From NCBI GenBank assembly GCA_028280445.1, contig JANQLU010000023.1, forward strand, positions 101,533-165,532: a stretch of DNA of 64,000 nt. Direction: 5' to 3'. Below are positions 42,940-51,090 of this stretch, in pieces; position 1 is the stretch's first letter, and each line of letters begins with the position of its first letter. This DNA comes from Pirellulaceae bacterium (lineage in GTDB: Bacteria > Planctomycetota > Planctomycetia > Pirellulales > Pirellulaceae). A program made the position numbers and the translations under genes. A model generated the notes under the pieces. That model was not told where the DNA came from. It saw nothing but the letters and a program-made list of their open reading frames with translations, and searched no databases.

Positions 42940-43197
42940 TCATGTTCGCGTCGAATTAACAACACCCGGCATTCGATTGTCAACCTCAATCGTATTTTGC
43001 TGTCGTTGTTGACTTTGGCATTTGACTCGAGCCGCCGTTGCTCGAATGGCCTGAACTACTGGAATCAATAGAGCAATCAGAATTGAGATGATGGCGATGA
43101 CCACCAAAAGTTCTACCAGTGTGAATGCGGATTTTCGCGCAAGAATCTCGTCATCGCTTACCCCCGTTTCGCAAAATGACTTGATTAATTCTGGCAA
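42940..43197 (-). pseudogene. Truncated DUF1559-type prepilin-like protein
   Basis: About 85 codons from TTG 43197 with no ATG. The prepilin methylation/cleavage segment is clear: [17 protein letters not shown] followed by [20 protein letters not shown]. In planctomycetes this opens DUF1559 proteins of about 300 residues with a C-terminal H-x9-DG domain. Here the frame stops about 40 residues after the hydrophobic helix, so the globular part is gone. Either a decayed gene or a mini-pseudopilin. The leader RKS-A-F differs from the common R-x-G-F in lacking the Gly before the Phe. Confidence 0.65.
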
Positions 43198-43655
43198 ACA
43201 GATTTGTTTCTTTTATAACAGTCCGTTGCATGAAATCAAGTAAACTCACGGCATCACGTCGCTTTCCACAAAAACATCTTCGATTGCACCGATGGAGGAT
43301 TGGATATCGACGAATCAACGTCTAAAACAGGTGTAGCCGAGGCCGAAAAACTTTGTCCAGACCACCGGTCGTCCAATTTTTTCGCTGCTTGCGAACAAAC
43401 ACGGAGATATGAGTCACCATTACGGAACCTGGGACAACTCTTGGCGGCGTCCCTGAGAGTCGTCCAACAGGTAGACGTAATTTCAGGATTTGGTCATTGA
43501 CTTCTTTTGAATCAACGTGAATTGTCATTTGTTGCTCTTCGCACTAGACTACTCACTGATTGCCTGACGATTTTTGAATTTCCGAAGATGCTGCCATCGG
43601 TTCGCCAGAAATTGTCGCCCTGAGCATCGTTGGGATTTTTTGTGGTTGTAGTTTG
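43198..43655. other. 458-base gap without a supportable gene
   Basis: Two overlapping small frames on opposite strands (about 43300-43500 plus and 43322-43528 minus) lack ribosome sites and family likeness. No repeat family of the window appears here. It may hold decayed remains of the DUF1559 neighbour. Confidence 0.5.
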
Positions 43656-44930
43656 ATGAACGGTTTTGCGATTGTTGTCATCAGCCTCCTGTTTTTGTTG
43701 GCAGGTTACCAGGTGATTTTGTCGATCCTGTTTTGGATCCGAAATCGTGCCGGAGGTAATATCCGTATGGATCGCGAGACAACTGAATGGCCCAGTGTCA
43801 GTGTCTTGTTGGCGCTTCGCGGTGCGGACCCTGATTTGGCGCAAGGTTTAAGCCAATTATGCCAACAAGATTATCCGGACTACGAACTGAAAATCGTCGT
43901 CGACAGCGAATCCGATCCTGCCTGGAAAGTTGTTCAAGACATTCGCCGCGAAACGGGAGCAACGAATGTTCATCTGGAACCGCTCAAAGATCGGACCAAT
44001 CACAACAGTTTGCACTGCGCATCGTTGGTTCAGTTGGCCGAAGGGTTAGACGATGAACAAGAAGTTTTTGTTTTGGTCGACGGAGATGTTGTTGGCCATT
44101 CGAAATTTATCAAGGAATTGGTCACCTCGATCGCCGATCAATCGTCATCAACGGCAACCGGAAATCGCTGGTACATGCCACCGCAAGGACAGTTTGGTTC
44201 GTTGATTCGATATGCCTGGAACGCTGCGGCGATGATTTCGATGTACTGGTATGGAATTCCGTGGGGTGGGATGTTCGCTGCAAAGACGGCGGATCTCAAA
44301 CGTTCAGGAATCGTTGACCGTTGGCGACGCGCTTTAGCGGTCGATGCACCGATATTTAATAGTTGGCGAAACATCAGCGGAAAACGAAAATTTGTCCCAT
44401 CGTTGATTGTCGTCAATCGAGAAGAATGTTCGGTCGGTCCCTGTTTTACCTTCATTGTGAGACAACTGCTCTGGACACGACTTTATCAACCGGCTGCTTT
44501 TTGGTGGGCCATCGTCTTGCATGCGTTGATCGTCTCGTCGACGTTGCTGTTGGCAGTAGCGTTAATCACGACCAGCATCATTTTGCAGTCTTGGACGATG
44601 TTGATTTGGACGTCCGCGAGTATTGCCTGCTATTGGTTGGCGATGGGATTTTCGCTGGGGATGCTGGAAAACACGGTCCGCCATTATTCTCGCCAACGAG
44701 GTGAGTTTGTTCGTTGGATCAACCCTGCAATTTTGCTCAAATTATTGATCGCTGTGCCGGCGACACAGTTTGTTCATGGTGCGGCTGTTTTGAAAGTTCT
44801 ATTTTTAAAACGTATTGACTGGCGCGGAGTTTCATATCAGATTCGTGCTCCGTTTGATGTTCGGTTGTTAGAAGATCGACAACCGTTCCATCAAGCAGAT
44901 GCACCGACGGATTCACTCAATTCGCTGTAG
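43656..44930 (+). CDS. Membrane glycosyltransferase, GT2/GT21 (ceramide-glucosyltransferase-like)
   Basis: 424 residues from ATG 43656. One N-terminal helix (about 3-25), a GT-A catalytic domain (about 45-270) and two to three C-terminal helices (about 275-390). Catalytic features: VLLALRGADPDLAQGLSQL for nucleotide-sugar binding, DxD in FVLVDGDVVGH, and QLLWTRLYQ at the membrane entry, which resembles the (Q/R)xxRW block. It would transfer a sugar from a nucleotide donor to a lipid or growing glycan at the inner membrane. A galactofuranose-precursor enzyme gene follows five bases later, suggesting surface-glycan synthesis. Confidence 0.85.
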   Translation: MNGFAIVVISLLFLLAGYQVILSILFWIRNRAGGNIRMDRETTEWPSVSVLLALRGADPDLAQGLSQLCQQDYPDYELKIVVDSESDPAWKVVQDIRRETGATNVHLEPLKDRTNHNSLHCASLVQLAEGLDDEQEVFVLVDGDVVGHSKFIKELVTSIADQSSSTATGNRWYMPPQGQFGSLIRYAWNAAAMISMYWYGIPWGGMFAAKTADLKRSGIVDRWRRALAVDAPIFNSWRNISGKRKFVPSLIVVNREECSVGPCFTFIVRQLLWTRLYQPAAFWWAIVLHALIVSSTLLLAVALITTSIILQSWTMLIWTSASIACYWLAMGFSLGMLENTVRHYSRQRGEFVRWINPAILLKLLIAVPATQFVHGAAVLKVLFLKRIDWRGVSYQIRAPFDVRLLEDRQPFHQADAPTDSLNSL

Positions 44931-44935
44931 GAAGT

Positions 44936-46051
44936 ATGAAAAACGATTTTGTCGTTGTTGGATCTGGATTGACCGGTGCCGTGATCGCCAGACTGCTGGT
45001 CGACGCCGGCCATGACGTGCTCGTATTGGATCGCCGCCCGCACTTGGGCGGTAATGTTTTCGATCGTCGACATGAATCCGGGATCATCGTACCCGATTAC
45101 GGCCCCCATTATTTTCGAACCGTTTCAGAAAAAATTTGGCAGTTTGTCAATCGCTTCAGCCGATTTCATCCCTATCAACATCAGGTCAAATCGTTTGTCG
45201 ACGGTCAGTTGGAAAATTGGCCCATTGCCGCAAGCTACATTCGCCGCGTTTGTGGTGAACAATGGCAACCAGAGTTAAAAATCGAACGACCGGCTAATTT
45301 TGAGGAAGCGGCTTTGTCGCTAATGCCGCGAGTGATCTACGAAAAATTTGTTAAAGGCTATACGGAAAAACAGTGGGGTGTTGCCGCAACCCAATTGTCT
45401 GCCGGACTTTGCAAACGCTTTGACGTTCGTGCCGACGACAATCCTTATTTGACGCCCAAAGCAAAATTCCAGGGCATGCCGGTCGATGGGTACCATGCGA
45501 TGATGCAGCGGATGTTGGAAGGCATACCTGTTTTACTCGGAGTGGATTACCTCAAAGATAAACAAGAGTTTCCAGCGCGGCAGTTAACCATTTTCACCGG
45601 ACCGATTGACGAATATTTTCAGTTTGAATTGGGCCGCCTGCACTATCGCGGGCAACAGCGCAAAAACACTTATCATGTCGATTCCGATCAAATTCAATCA
45701 ACGTCACAAATTAATTTTCCCGGCGAACAACAACAGATACGTGATATCGAATGGAAACATTTGATGCCGCCAGATCAACTGGATTCACTCCGTGGAACTG
45801 TTGTCACTCAGGAAATTCCTTGGTCTCCCAACAACCCGGAACAGTTCGAATATCCGTTTCCCGATGAAGACAATCAGAAACGATATCAAGATTATCGTGC
45901 GATGGCTCGGCAAGTACCTGACGTGTTGATCTGCGGACGCTTGGGGGAATACCGCTACTACGACATGGATCACGCGATCGGACGAGCATTCAAACTGGCG
46001 GAAAAAATTCTTTCTCGAACTGAGAGCCCGCAGGATTTACTTGTCGATTAG
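44936..46051 (+). CDS. glf: UDP-galactopyranose mutase
   Basis: 371 residues, the usual length. FAD Rossmann motif VVGSGLTGAVIAR (G9-x-G11-x-x-G14), then HLGGNVFDRRHESGIIVPDYGPHYFRT (first part typical of UGM), YTEKQWG, TIFTGPIDEYF and RLGEYRYYDMDHAIGRA. The enzyme converts UDP-galactopyranose to UDP-galactofuranose using reduced FAD. Five bases after the glycosyltransferase, so co-transcribed and probably supplying Galf for the same glycan. A true galactofuranosyltransferase is not seen in the window. Confidence 0.94.
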   Translation: MKNDFVVVGSGLTGAVIARLLVDAGHDVLVLDRRPHLGGNVFDRRHESGIIVPDYGPHYFRTVSEKIWQFVNRFSRFHPYQHQVKSFVDGQLENWPIAASYIRRVCGEQWQPELKIERPANFEEAALSLMPRVIYEKFVKGYTEKQWGVAATQLSAGLCKRFDVRADDNPYLTPKAKFQGMPVDGYHAMMQRMLEGIPVLLGVDYLKDKQEFPARQLTIFTGPIDEYFQFELGRLHYRGQQRKNTYHVDSDQIQSTSQINFPGEQQQIRDIEWKHLMPPDQLDSLRGTVVTQEIPWSPNNPEQFEYPFPDEDNQKRYQDYRAMARQVPDVLICGRLGEYRYYDMDHAIGRAFKLAEKILSRTESPQDLLVD

Positions 46052-46089
46052 AGATTTTTTTTGTGGTTTTTTGATGGTTGTTGGGGACA

Positions 46090-46170
46090 CGGGAGGGCGA
46101 GGCTCCTGCCGAGCCTTTGTCGAATATGGTTGTCAGCCCTCAGCGGCTCGGCAGGAGCCTCGCCCTCCCG
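46090..46170. repeat. Inverted GAGGCTCCTGCCGAGCC-type repeat pair
   Basis: Arms 46090-46115 and 46145-46170 face each other across about 30 bases, between convergent gene ends; a short CCCTTACGG...CGTAAGGG hairpin follows at about 46196-46215. Confidence 0.9.
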
Positions 46171-46233
46171 CGAAACCTCGCAATCCCGAAACTTCGCCCT
46201 TACGGTATTCGTAAGGGCGAATCGGAAAACTGT

Positions 46234-46860
46234 TTAGCGTAAGAAAAACGTTGCGTCTTCGCGGAATACCCGTTTACATTCGTATTTGGAAACGCGGAAT
46301 CCAAACGAGTAATGGCGTACGTAATGACCTGGCAAATTGATTGGTTCCAATGACACACCGGAGCCAGCCAATCCATCCACAATTCGGAACGTCGCGTCTC
46401 TGGCAAATTGAGCGCGACCATCGTCTTTGTGCAGTCTCAGTGCATGTCCGGAATGCCGCAGAAAATAGCCTGGGTAATTGACCGATTCAAATGAAACCCC
46501 TCGCCCAGCCAATCCGGCACGCATGACAAACGACGAATCTCGGGCGAACAATGCCGAATGATCCGATTTGTGCAACACGGCTGAAAAATGACTGTGTCTC
46601 AAAAATCGGCTGGGATAGTTAAACGATTGAATCGCGACAACATTCGACGTCACCCGATGACTGTGTTGTCGCCGAAAGTGGTTTCGCTGGCCCTGTCGCT
46701 GGCGAATATTTTGTCGCTGACGGAGTTGCGGTGGCGCGGGAAGTACCTCGTAGTTGTCAGGCGGAACAAGTCGTGCTTGTCCATTGACCATGGCGGGAAC
46801 CATCAGAATACAGCCGGCAAGAAGTGAAAAAAACGACAAGTATATTTTGGGTCGGGACAT
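46234..46860 (-). CDS. Exported AbfB-like (CBM42) beta-trefoil protein
   Basis: 208 residues from ATG 46860. Signal peptide about 1-27 (ILMVPAMVNGQA), then a Gln/Arg-rich linker with many RQ pairs. Three repeats of about 45 residues form a beta-trefoil: SFNYPSRFLRH, SVNYPGYFLRH and PINLPGHYVRH each followed by a DATF/DSSF block. This is the arabinofuranose-binding AbfB fold. No catalytic domain is attached, so it should bind a glycan rather than cut it. The gene next to glf, which makes Galf, is a suggestive neighbour because Galf and arabinofuranose share ring form. Confidence 0.82.
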   Translation of the reverse strand: MSRPKIYLSFFSLLAGCILMVPAMVNGQARLVPPDNYEVLPAPPQLRQRQNIRQRQGQRNHFRRQHSHRVTSNVVAIQSFNYPSRFLRHSHFSAVLHKSDHSALFARDSSFVMRAGLAGRGVSFESVNYPGYFLRHSGHALRLHKDDGRAQFARDATFRIVDGLAGSGVSLEPINLPGHYVRHYSFGFRVSKYECKRVFREDATFFLR

Positions 46861-47068
46861 TGTTATTAACTCCAAGGATGGATTTAAACATCGTTATTGT
46901 ATCTCGAATTCTGACGCAACAACCGTGCCAACGTCAAATCCTGCAGCAGAAACCGGAAACTGGCACCAATTCGTATCGATTCGATGGCGCTTCATCCAAT
47001 TTGATGGCGCAGGTTGATCGAAGGTTTAAAAAAACAAAATGCCGCACGAGAGAAAGAGCGATGCTTTC

Positions 47069-47275
47069 GAGAGGGCGTGGCTCGCGGCCGAGTCTGATCC
47101 TGTGAGCGGCAAGGCGCTAGCCGCCGGTACGAAGCGTTACCGAACCGGCGGCTAGCGCCTTGCCGCTCACGGGTGGCTTCACCCTCCGCGCAAAAAATCT
47201 CTGCGCCTCTGCGACTCTGCGTGAGGCTTCCCCAGCAAAAGAATGGCTCACGCGGAGACGCAGAGGCGCAGAGAA
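47069..47275. repeat. Block of three repeat families with a perfect 26-bp inverted repeat
   Basis: One GAGGGCG...GCCGAG unit (47069-47092), a perfect 26-bp inverted pair of GCGGCAAGGCGCTAGCCGC type (47103-47128 and 47144-47169, 15-base spacer), then GCTCACGCGGAG-type arms (about 47198-47226 and 47245-47274). They fill the centre of the gap 46861-47431; no gene is seen in the rest. Confidence 0.9.
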
Positions 47276-47431
47276 GAATTTTTAGTGAAGAGTTTCCAAT
47301 CATTTCCAATCATTGAATCGCAGCCGGATTATTTTTTCAGCTTGATTTTTCTCGCTTCGACATTCGGACGGAGGATTTTATATCCGGTCACCGATCTGGC
47401 CCAACTCCAGACGTTTTGTGACTCTTGAGAT

Positions 47432-48283
47432 TTACTTTTTCTTGAAAACCTCGACGTTGCGAAGCCATACGAATTTTTTTCGTTTACCACTATCCAGGTC
47501 AACGGATTCCGTACCGAGGTAGTAAGGCGGTTTATCGATTAGATAAACTCGCCTGACCATTTGCGTGACCATACTGCTGCTCGACTCGACAATCCACGCT
47601 TGGGTTTCATTGCCGGATCCATCGACAAATTTTCCTTTGCCAATTACATGCCCAAACGTAACCATCGACAATGGATCTCTACCACCGACGACAGGTCCGA
47701 GTTTGATCTTGAGCCCTTTGCGAAGCTTCATCGACGCCATTGCCCAAGCCGCTGGACCAAAACCGGGTTGGTTGGTCCGCAACGTTTTAGGAGTCAACGT
47801 CTGAGTGCCGGTCGTGACTTGACTAACTTTGATAATATTTGGGTCAACTCGACCGATGTAGTAGTCTTTTGCTTTGCCAGGGACTGGAGCAATTCCAAAC
47901 AGCAACCGCAAATTGTCTTGATCGACAAAGGTTGTTGAGACGCGAGCATTGGTATCGCGGTGTTTGACAATTCCTGAATCAATCAGTGTGATGGCAACCG
48001 TGCGTTTTCCTTCCCAAGCTGTTTCTTCGGCCGAAATAATAACGCGATCTTGCCGCGCCGCCCCGGCGTTGGGGCCCGAGCTTTGTTTATAGGTCCGATC
48101 ATACACGGCACGAAACGGGCGAAAGTTTTTCAGTTTGGTTGATTTGCCTGGACTCGTCGTTGGCCATTTGGCAACATCTGAAAACATCTGCTTTTTGGGA
48201 TGCGCCAATTGCGAATGTGCAACGTAAGGGAAAAAAACAAGAATGGTGATGGCGCTCAGCGCGCGTGTACATCGTTGATACAT
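47432..48283 (-). CDS. Exported protein, unknown (DUF3108-like)
   Basis: 283 residues from ATG 48283 with a GAGGT ribosome site. Signal peptide about 1-24 (ITILVFFPYVAHS). The mature protein is beta-rich with FRAVYDRTYKQSS at the start and SESVDL-type strands at the end (YYLGTESVDLDSGKRKKF), reminiscent of DUF3108-like periplasmic proteins, but this is tentative. No catalytic motif is visible. Divergent from the two-component system at 48479. Confidence 0.65.
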   Translation of the reverse strand: MYQRCTRALSAITILVFFPYVAHSQLAHPKKQMFSDVAKWPTTSPGKSTKLKNFRPFRAVYDRTYKQSSGPNAGAARQDRVIISAEETAWEGKRTVAITLIDSGIVKHRDTNARVSTTFVDQDNLRLLFGIAPVPGKAKDYYIGRVDPNIIKVSQVTTGTQTLTPKTLRTNQPGFGPAAWAMASMKLRKGLKIKLGPVVGGRDPLSMVTFGHVIGKGKFVDGSGNETQAWIVESSSSMVTQMVRRVYLIDKPPYYLGTESVDLDSGKRKKFVWLRNVEVFKKK

Positions 48284-48478
48284 AGTTGACCTCGTTCCGT
48301 GTTATTCATTTGGAAAACCCACTTTTTGATAGTGGGCGGGTCATAGGCCGAGCTCCGATTCTAGAAACGCCGTCCGATCAACAGGCGGTGTTGTGACGAA
48401 CACGTGAAAAATTGTGACGAATGCACCTGCATTTGTGATGTGCTGTTAGTGATAATAGAGGAAACGGCCGATGCACAA

Positions 48479-49552
48479 ATGTTTCCATCGTTTGGCAGTT
48501 GCAAAATGTTATCCAAAATCTTTTACTGCTCGATGTGGCTGATTCTGTCACTGATCATTGCCGTTAAATTTTATTCTGATTTCACGCTCTATTATGACCC
48601 TGTAAAATTCTGGCCGTGCGTCGCCTTTGGCGTTCTGTTTTGGTTCACTTGGGCTTGCTTGGCGCGATGGATCGCCTGGCTTTCCGGTCGTTTTAACAAA
48701 AAACGGGAACGATATTGGATTCGTTTTTTGATTGGGCATTTGACCGGAGGTGTTTTAATTTCGCTGCTGCATTACGTGGCAATGAAAATTGTGTTTGTTG
48801 TGTTTGATGCGTGGAACTGGTTTCCACACGATTATTACCCTAAATCGATGTTGTTGCTGAATTATGCGATTTATGTCTCGCTAGTCGCCATTGAGCATGC
48901 CGTCTATTTATTTGGTCGCAACGCTCAACTGGAAATTCAGCAGGCTGAACTAAAAGCGGAATTGTCTGACGCTCGCCTGCAGGCGCTCAAAATGCAACTG
49001 CACCCTCATTTCTTTTTTAACTCTTTGAATACTGTGCGGATGCTGATCGAGACGGATACCGAAAAAGCGGTCCGAGTGACCACGTTACTCGGCAATTTTC
49101 TGCGCGTTACGCTCGATAGCAACGAAGAAAACGAAATCACATTGGACCAGGAGTTGAGTTTTATCCAAGGCTATTTGGAAATCCAACAAATCCGCTTCGA
49201 AGATCGAATTCGATTTCATTTCGACATCAGTGACAATTCGTTACAAGCGTTGGTCCCTAATCTGATACTGCAACCGATTGTTGAAAACGCCATGGTGCAT
49301 GGCTGTGGAAAATCGGTCGCCAATGGAGAGTTAAAAATTTCGACAAATTGTCGCAACCAATCGTTAGTGATCCAGGTACAAGATTCCGGATGCGGACTGG
49401 TTGCCGACGAATTTTCCGAAGGCATCGGTTTGAGCAACACGCGGTCGCGATTGCAGCGAATGTACGGAGACGCTGGCTCTGTCGCGATTTCGAAATTACC
49501 AGCCAATGGCACACTGGTGGAACTAACGCTGCCGTTGCAAAACAGTTTTTGA
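48479..49552 (+). CDS. LytS/YehU-type sensor histidine kinase
   Basis: 357 residues from ATG 48479; the frame opens with GTG 48404, and ATG 48506 also fits, so the start is uncertain. Four membrane helices occupy the first about 150 residues (WLILSLIIAVKFY, WPCVAFGVLFWFTWACL, GHLTGGVLISLLHYV, MLLLNYAIYVSL). The His_kinase block is MQLHPHFFFNSLNTVRMLIE, with the phospho-accepting His in LHPHF, and the ATPase lid has PIVENAMVHG and DSGCGL. Partner response regulator 18 bases downstream. The signal is unknown; the compact membrane sensor lacks a periplasmic domain. Confidence 0.92.
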   Translation: MFPSFGSCKMLSKIFYCSMWLILSLIIAVKFYSDFTLYYDPVKFWPCVAFGVLFWFTWACLARWIAWLSGRFNKKRERYWIRFLIGHLTGGVLISLLHYVAMKIVFVVFDAWNWFPHDYYPKSMLLLNYAIYVSLVAIEHAVYLFGRNAQLEIQQAELKAELSDARLQALKMQLHPHFFFNSLNTVRMLIETDTEKAVRVTTLLGNFLRVTLDSNEENEITLDQELSFIQGYLEIQQIRFEDRIRFHFDISDNSLQALVPNLILQPIVENAMVHGCGKSVANGELKISTNCRNQSLVIQVQDSGCGLVADEFSEGIGLSNTRSRLQRMYGDAGSVAISKLPANGTLVELTLPLQNSF

Positions 49553-49570
49553 TTGAGGTGCGCCGAGTCG

Positions 49571-50359
49571 ATGGACGATCTCACCGTTATGATTGTTGAC
49601 GACGAACCCAACGCGGTTCGTGGGATGAGTCGCATCCTGGAAAAACGCGCTGGTATCAAGGTTGTCGGTAAAGCCAGTTCAGGGTTCGATGCCGTCAGAC
49701 AAATCAACCGGCTAAAACCTCAAGTCGTTTTGCTCGACATTCAAATGCCTGGGATGACGGGTTTTGACGTGATCGCCGAAATTGGTAAAGACACTATTCC
49801 ATTTCTCATCTTTGTGACGGCTCACCAGGAATTTGCATTACAAGCTTTCGAAGTGCATGCGATCGACTATATCCTCAAACCGGTTGATCAGCGTCGACTG
49901 TTTGCGGTCCTGGATCGGATTCGAAACCGATTTTTACCGGACCAGGAACAAACCACTCGGCGACGTGTCAATTCGTTGCTGACGACCATCGCCGCTGGTG
50001 AAGAAACCAGCATCGAGTCACCCAAACGCCTTTCTATCAAATCACGCGGATCGGTCATCCTGATATCGACCGAAAAAATTACGCACATCGAGTCGGCGGG
50101 GAATTATGTCAGGTATTTTGTCGATGGAGAATGTTATCTGTCTCGTTCGACCATGCACGAAGTTCAGCGACAACTCGACATGACATCGCTAATTCGAGTG
50201 CATCGTTCGAAAATTGTTAACGTCGATCGCATTCGAAAAATCTCGCCACATCCCAACGGCGAATTTGTCATCACACTCGACAACGGTGAGCAGGTTTCGA
50301 CCGGCCACAGCTACCGGGACAAAATTCGCGAATTGATGCGGATCGCCGAACATCATTAA
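49571..50359 (+). CDS. LytTR-type response regulator
   Basis: 262 residues from ATG 49571 (TTG 49553 possible). Receiver domain 1-120 with acidic pair D10-D11, phospho-acceptor D56 (VVLLDIQMPGMTGF) and DYILKPVD. LytTR DNA-binding domain at about 160-262: SRGSVILISTEKITHIESAGNYVRYF, then STMHEVQRQL and IRVHRSKIVNVDRI. It should bind imperfect direct repeats at its target promoters. Forms a two-component system with the preceding kinase; no obvious target gene adjoins, the next gene being a beta-helix protein 731 bases away. Confidence 0.94.
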   Translation: MDDLTVMIVDDEPNAVRGMSRILEKRAGIKVVGKASSGFDAVRQINRLKPQVVLLDIQMPGMTGFDVIAEIGKDTIPFLIFVTAHQEFALQAFEVHAIDYILKPVDQRRLFAVLDRIRNRFLPDQEQTTRRRVNSLLTTIAAGEETSIESPKRLSIKSRGSVILISTEKITHIESAGNYVRYFVDGECYLSRSTMHEVQRQLDMTSLIRVHRSKIVNVDRIRKISPHPNGEFVITLDNGEQVSTGHSYRDKIRELMRIAEHH

Positions 50360-51090
50360 CTGCGGCAGCGTTGCAAGACGCATCTAAAAAAATCGTATTG
50401 TCGCGTTCGACCCAATGTGAGCGGCAAGGCGCTCAGTTCAAACTCACAGCTTTCCGATTTATTCGACGCTACCGACGTAACGCTTTTGCGCAACTCGATT
50501 AGCGCTTCAATACGACAACTGGGGAACGAAATTTTATCTCGTTGTTCTCATTGGACTTACAACAAATTCAAAAACAAATTTAAAAATTTGGTGTCAAAAG
50601 GTTTCCTATTGGCTGCCAATAGTCTTCCGGAGAGTTTCAATTGACAAACTAAATTGAGCCAGTAGAAATCAAGTATCTGGAAACCGGCTCTCGTTAACAC
50701 CAAAAACTTCACTTCAATCGACTCATTTCACATCGGGGTTAAAAAACGATGAAATGCCAGACGGCAACTAATTTGAGAGACGCCAAAGAAAGAAAACGGT
50801 TTGATGCGTCCACTGCTTTGATGCAAATCATGAGGCTCAACAACTAAAACCAGACTATCAAATCATCGACAGACGTTCGTCTGAAAATTTCGTGAGGATG
50901 AATGGGTGCGCGGGGCAGATGCCCACCCTGGCTCCATCGGTCTTCCCGTCGGCTGCGAACCGACGCCCAAGCTAAACATTCGATAGGTGATTTCCATCTA
51001 TCCGAAGCCCACTGTTTTTTTGTGTCTGTAAATTCGCGGAGATGCTATGCGCCTCCGGTTCTAAAAAAGTCTTTATGAACGGAGAAAAAA
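50360..51090. other. 731-base gap with a candidate structured leader
   Basis: No gene is supported. A GCGGCAAGGCGCT partial repeat lies at 50418-50435. From about 50895 the region becomes more structured: GGGC-AGAT-GCCC (50913-50924), a 6-bp stem CGTCGG/CCGACG with a 7-base loop (50947-50965), and CGGAG/CTCCG (51037-51057) ahead of the beta-helix gene. I cannot match a known riboswitch class. Confidence 0.45.

Noticed and set aside
43300..43528. Overlapping small frames on both strands
   Set aside because: No ribosome site, no recognised motif; either could be chance.
50417..50644. 75-codon plus-strand frame
   Set aside because: Its start lies in a GCGGCAAGGCGCT repeat, there is no ribosome site and no family likeness.
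50904..51057. Cyclic di-GMP or other known riboswitch
   Set aside because: Stems are present, but the conserved single-stranded bases of the GEMM, glycine and cobalamin classes could not be found.
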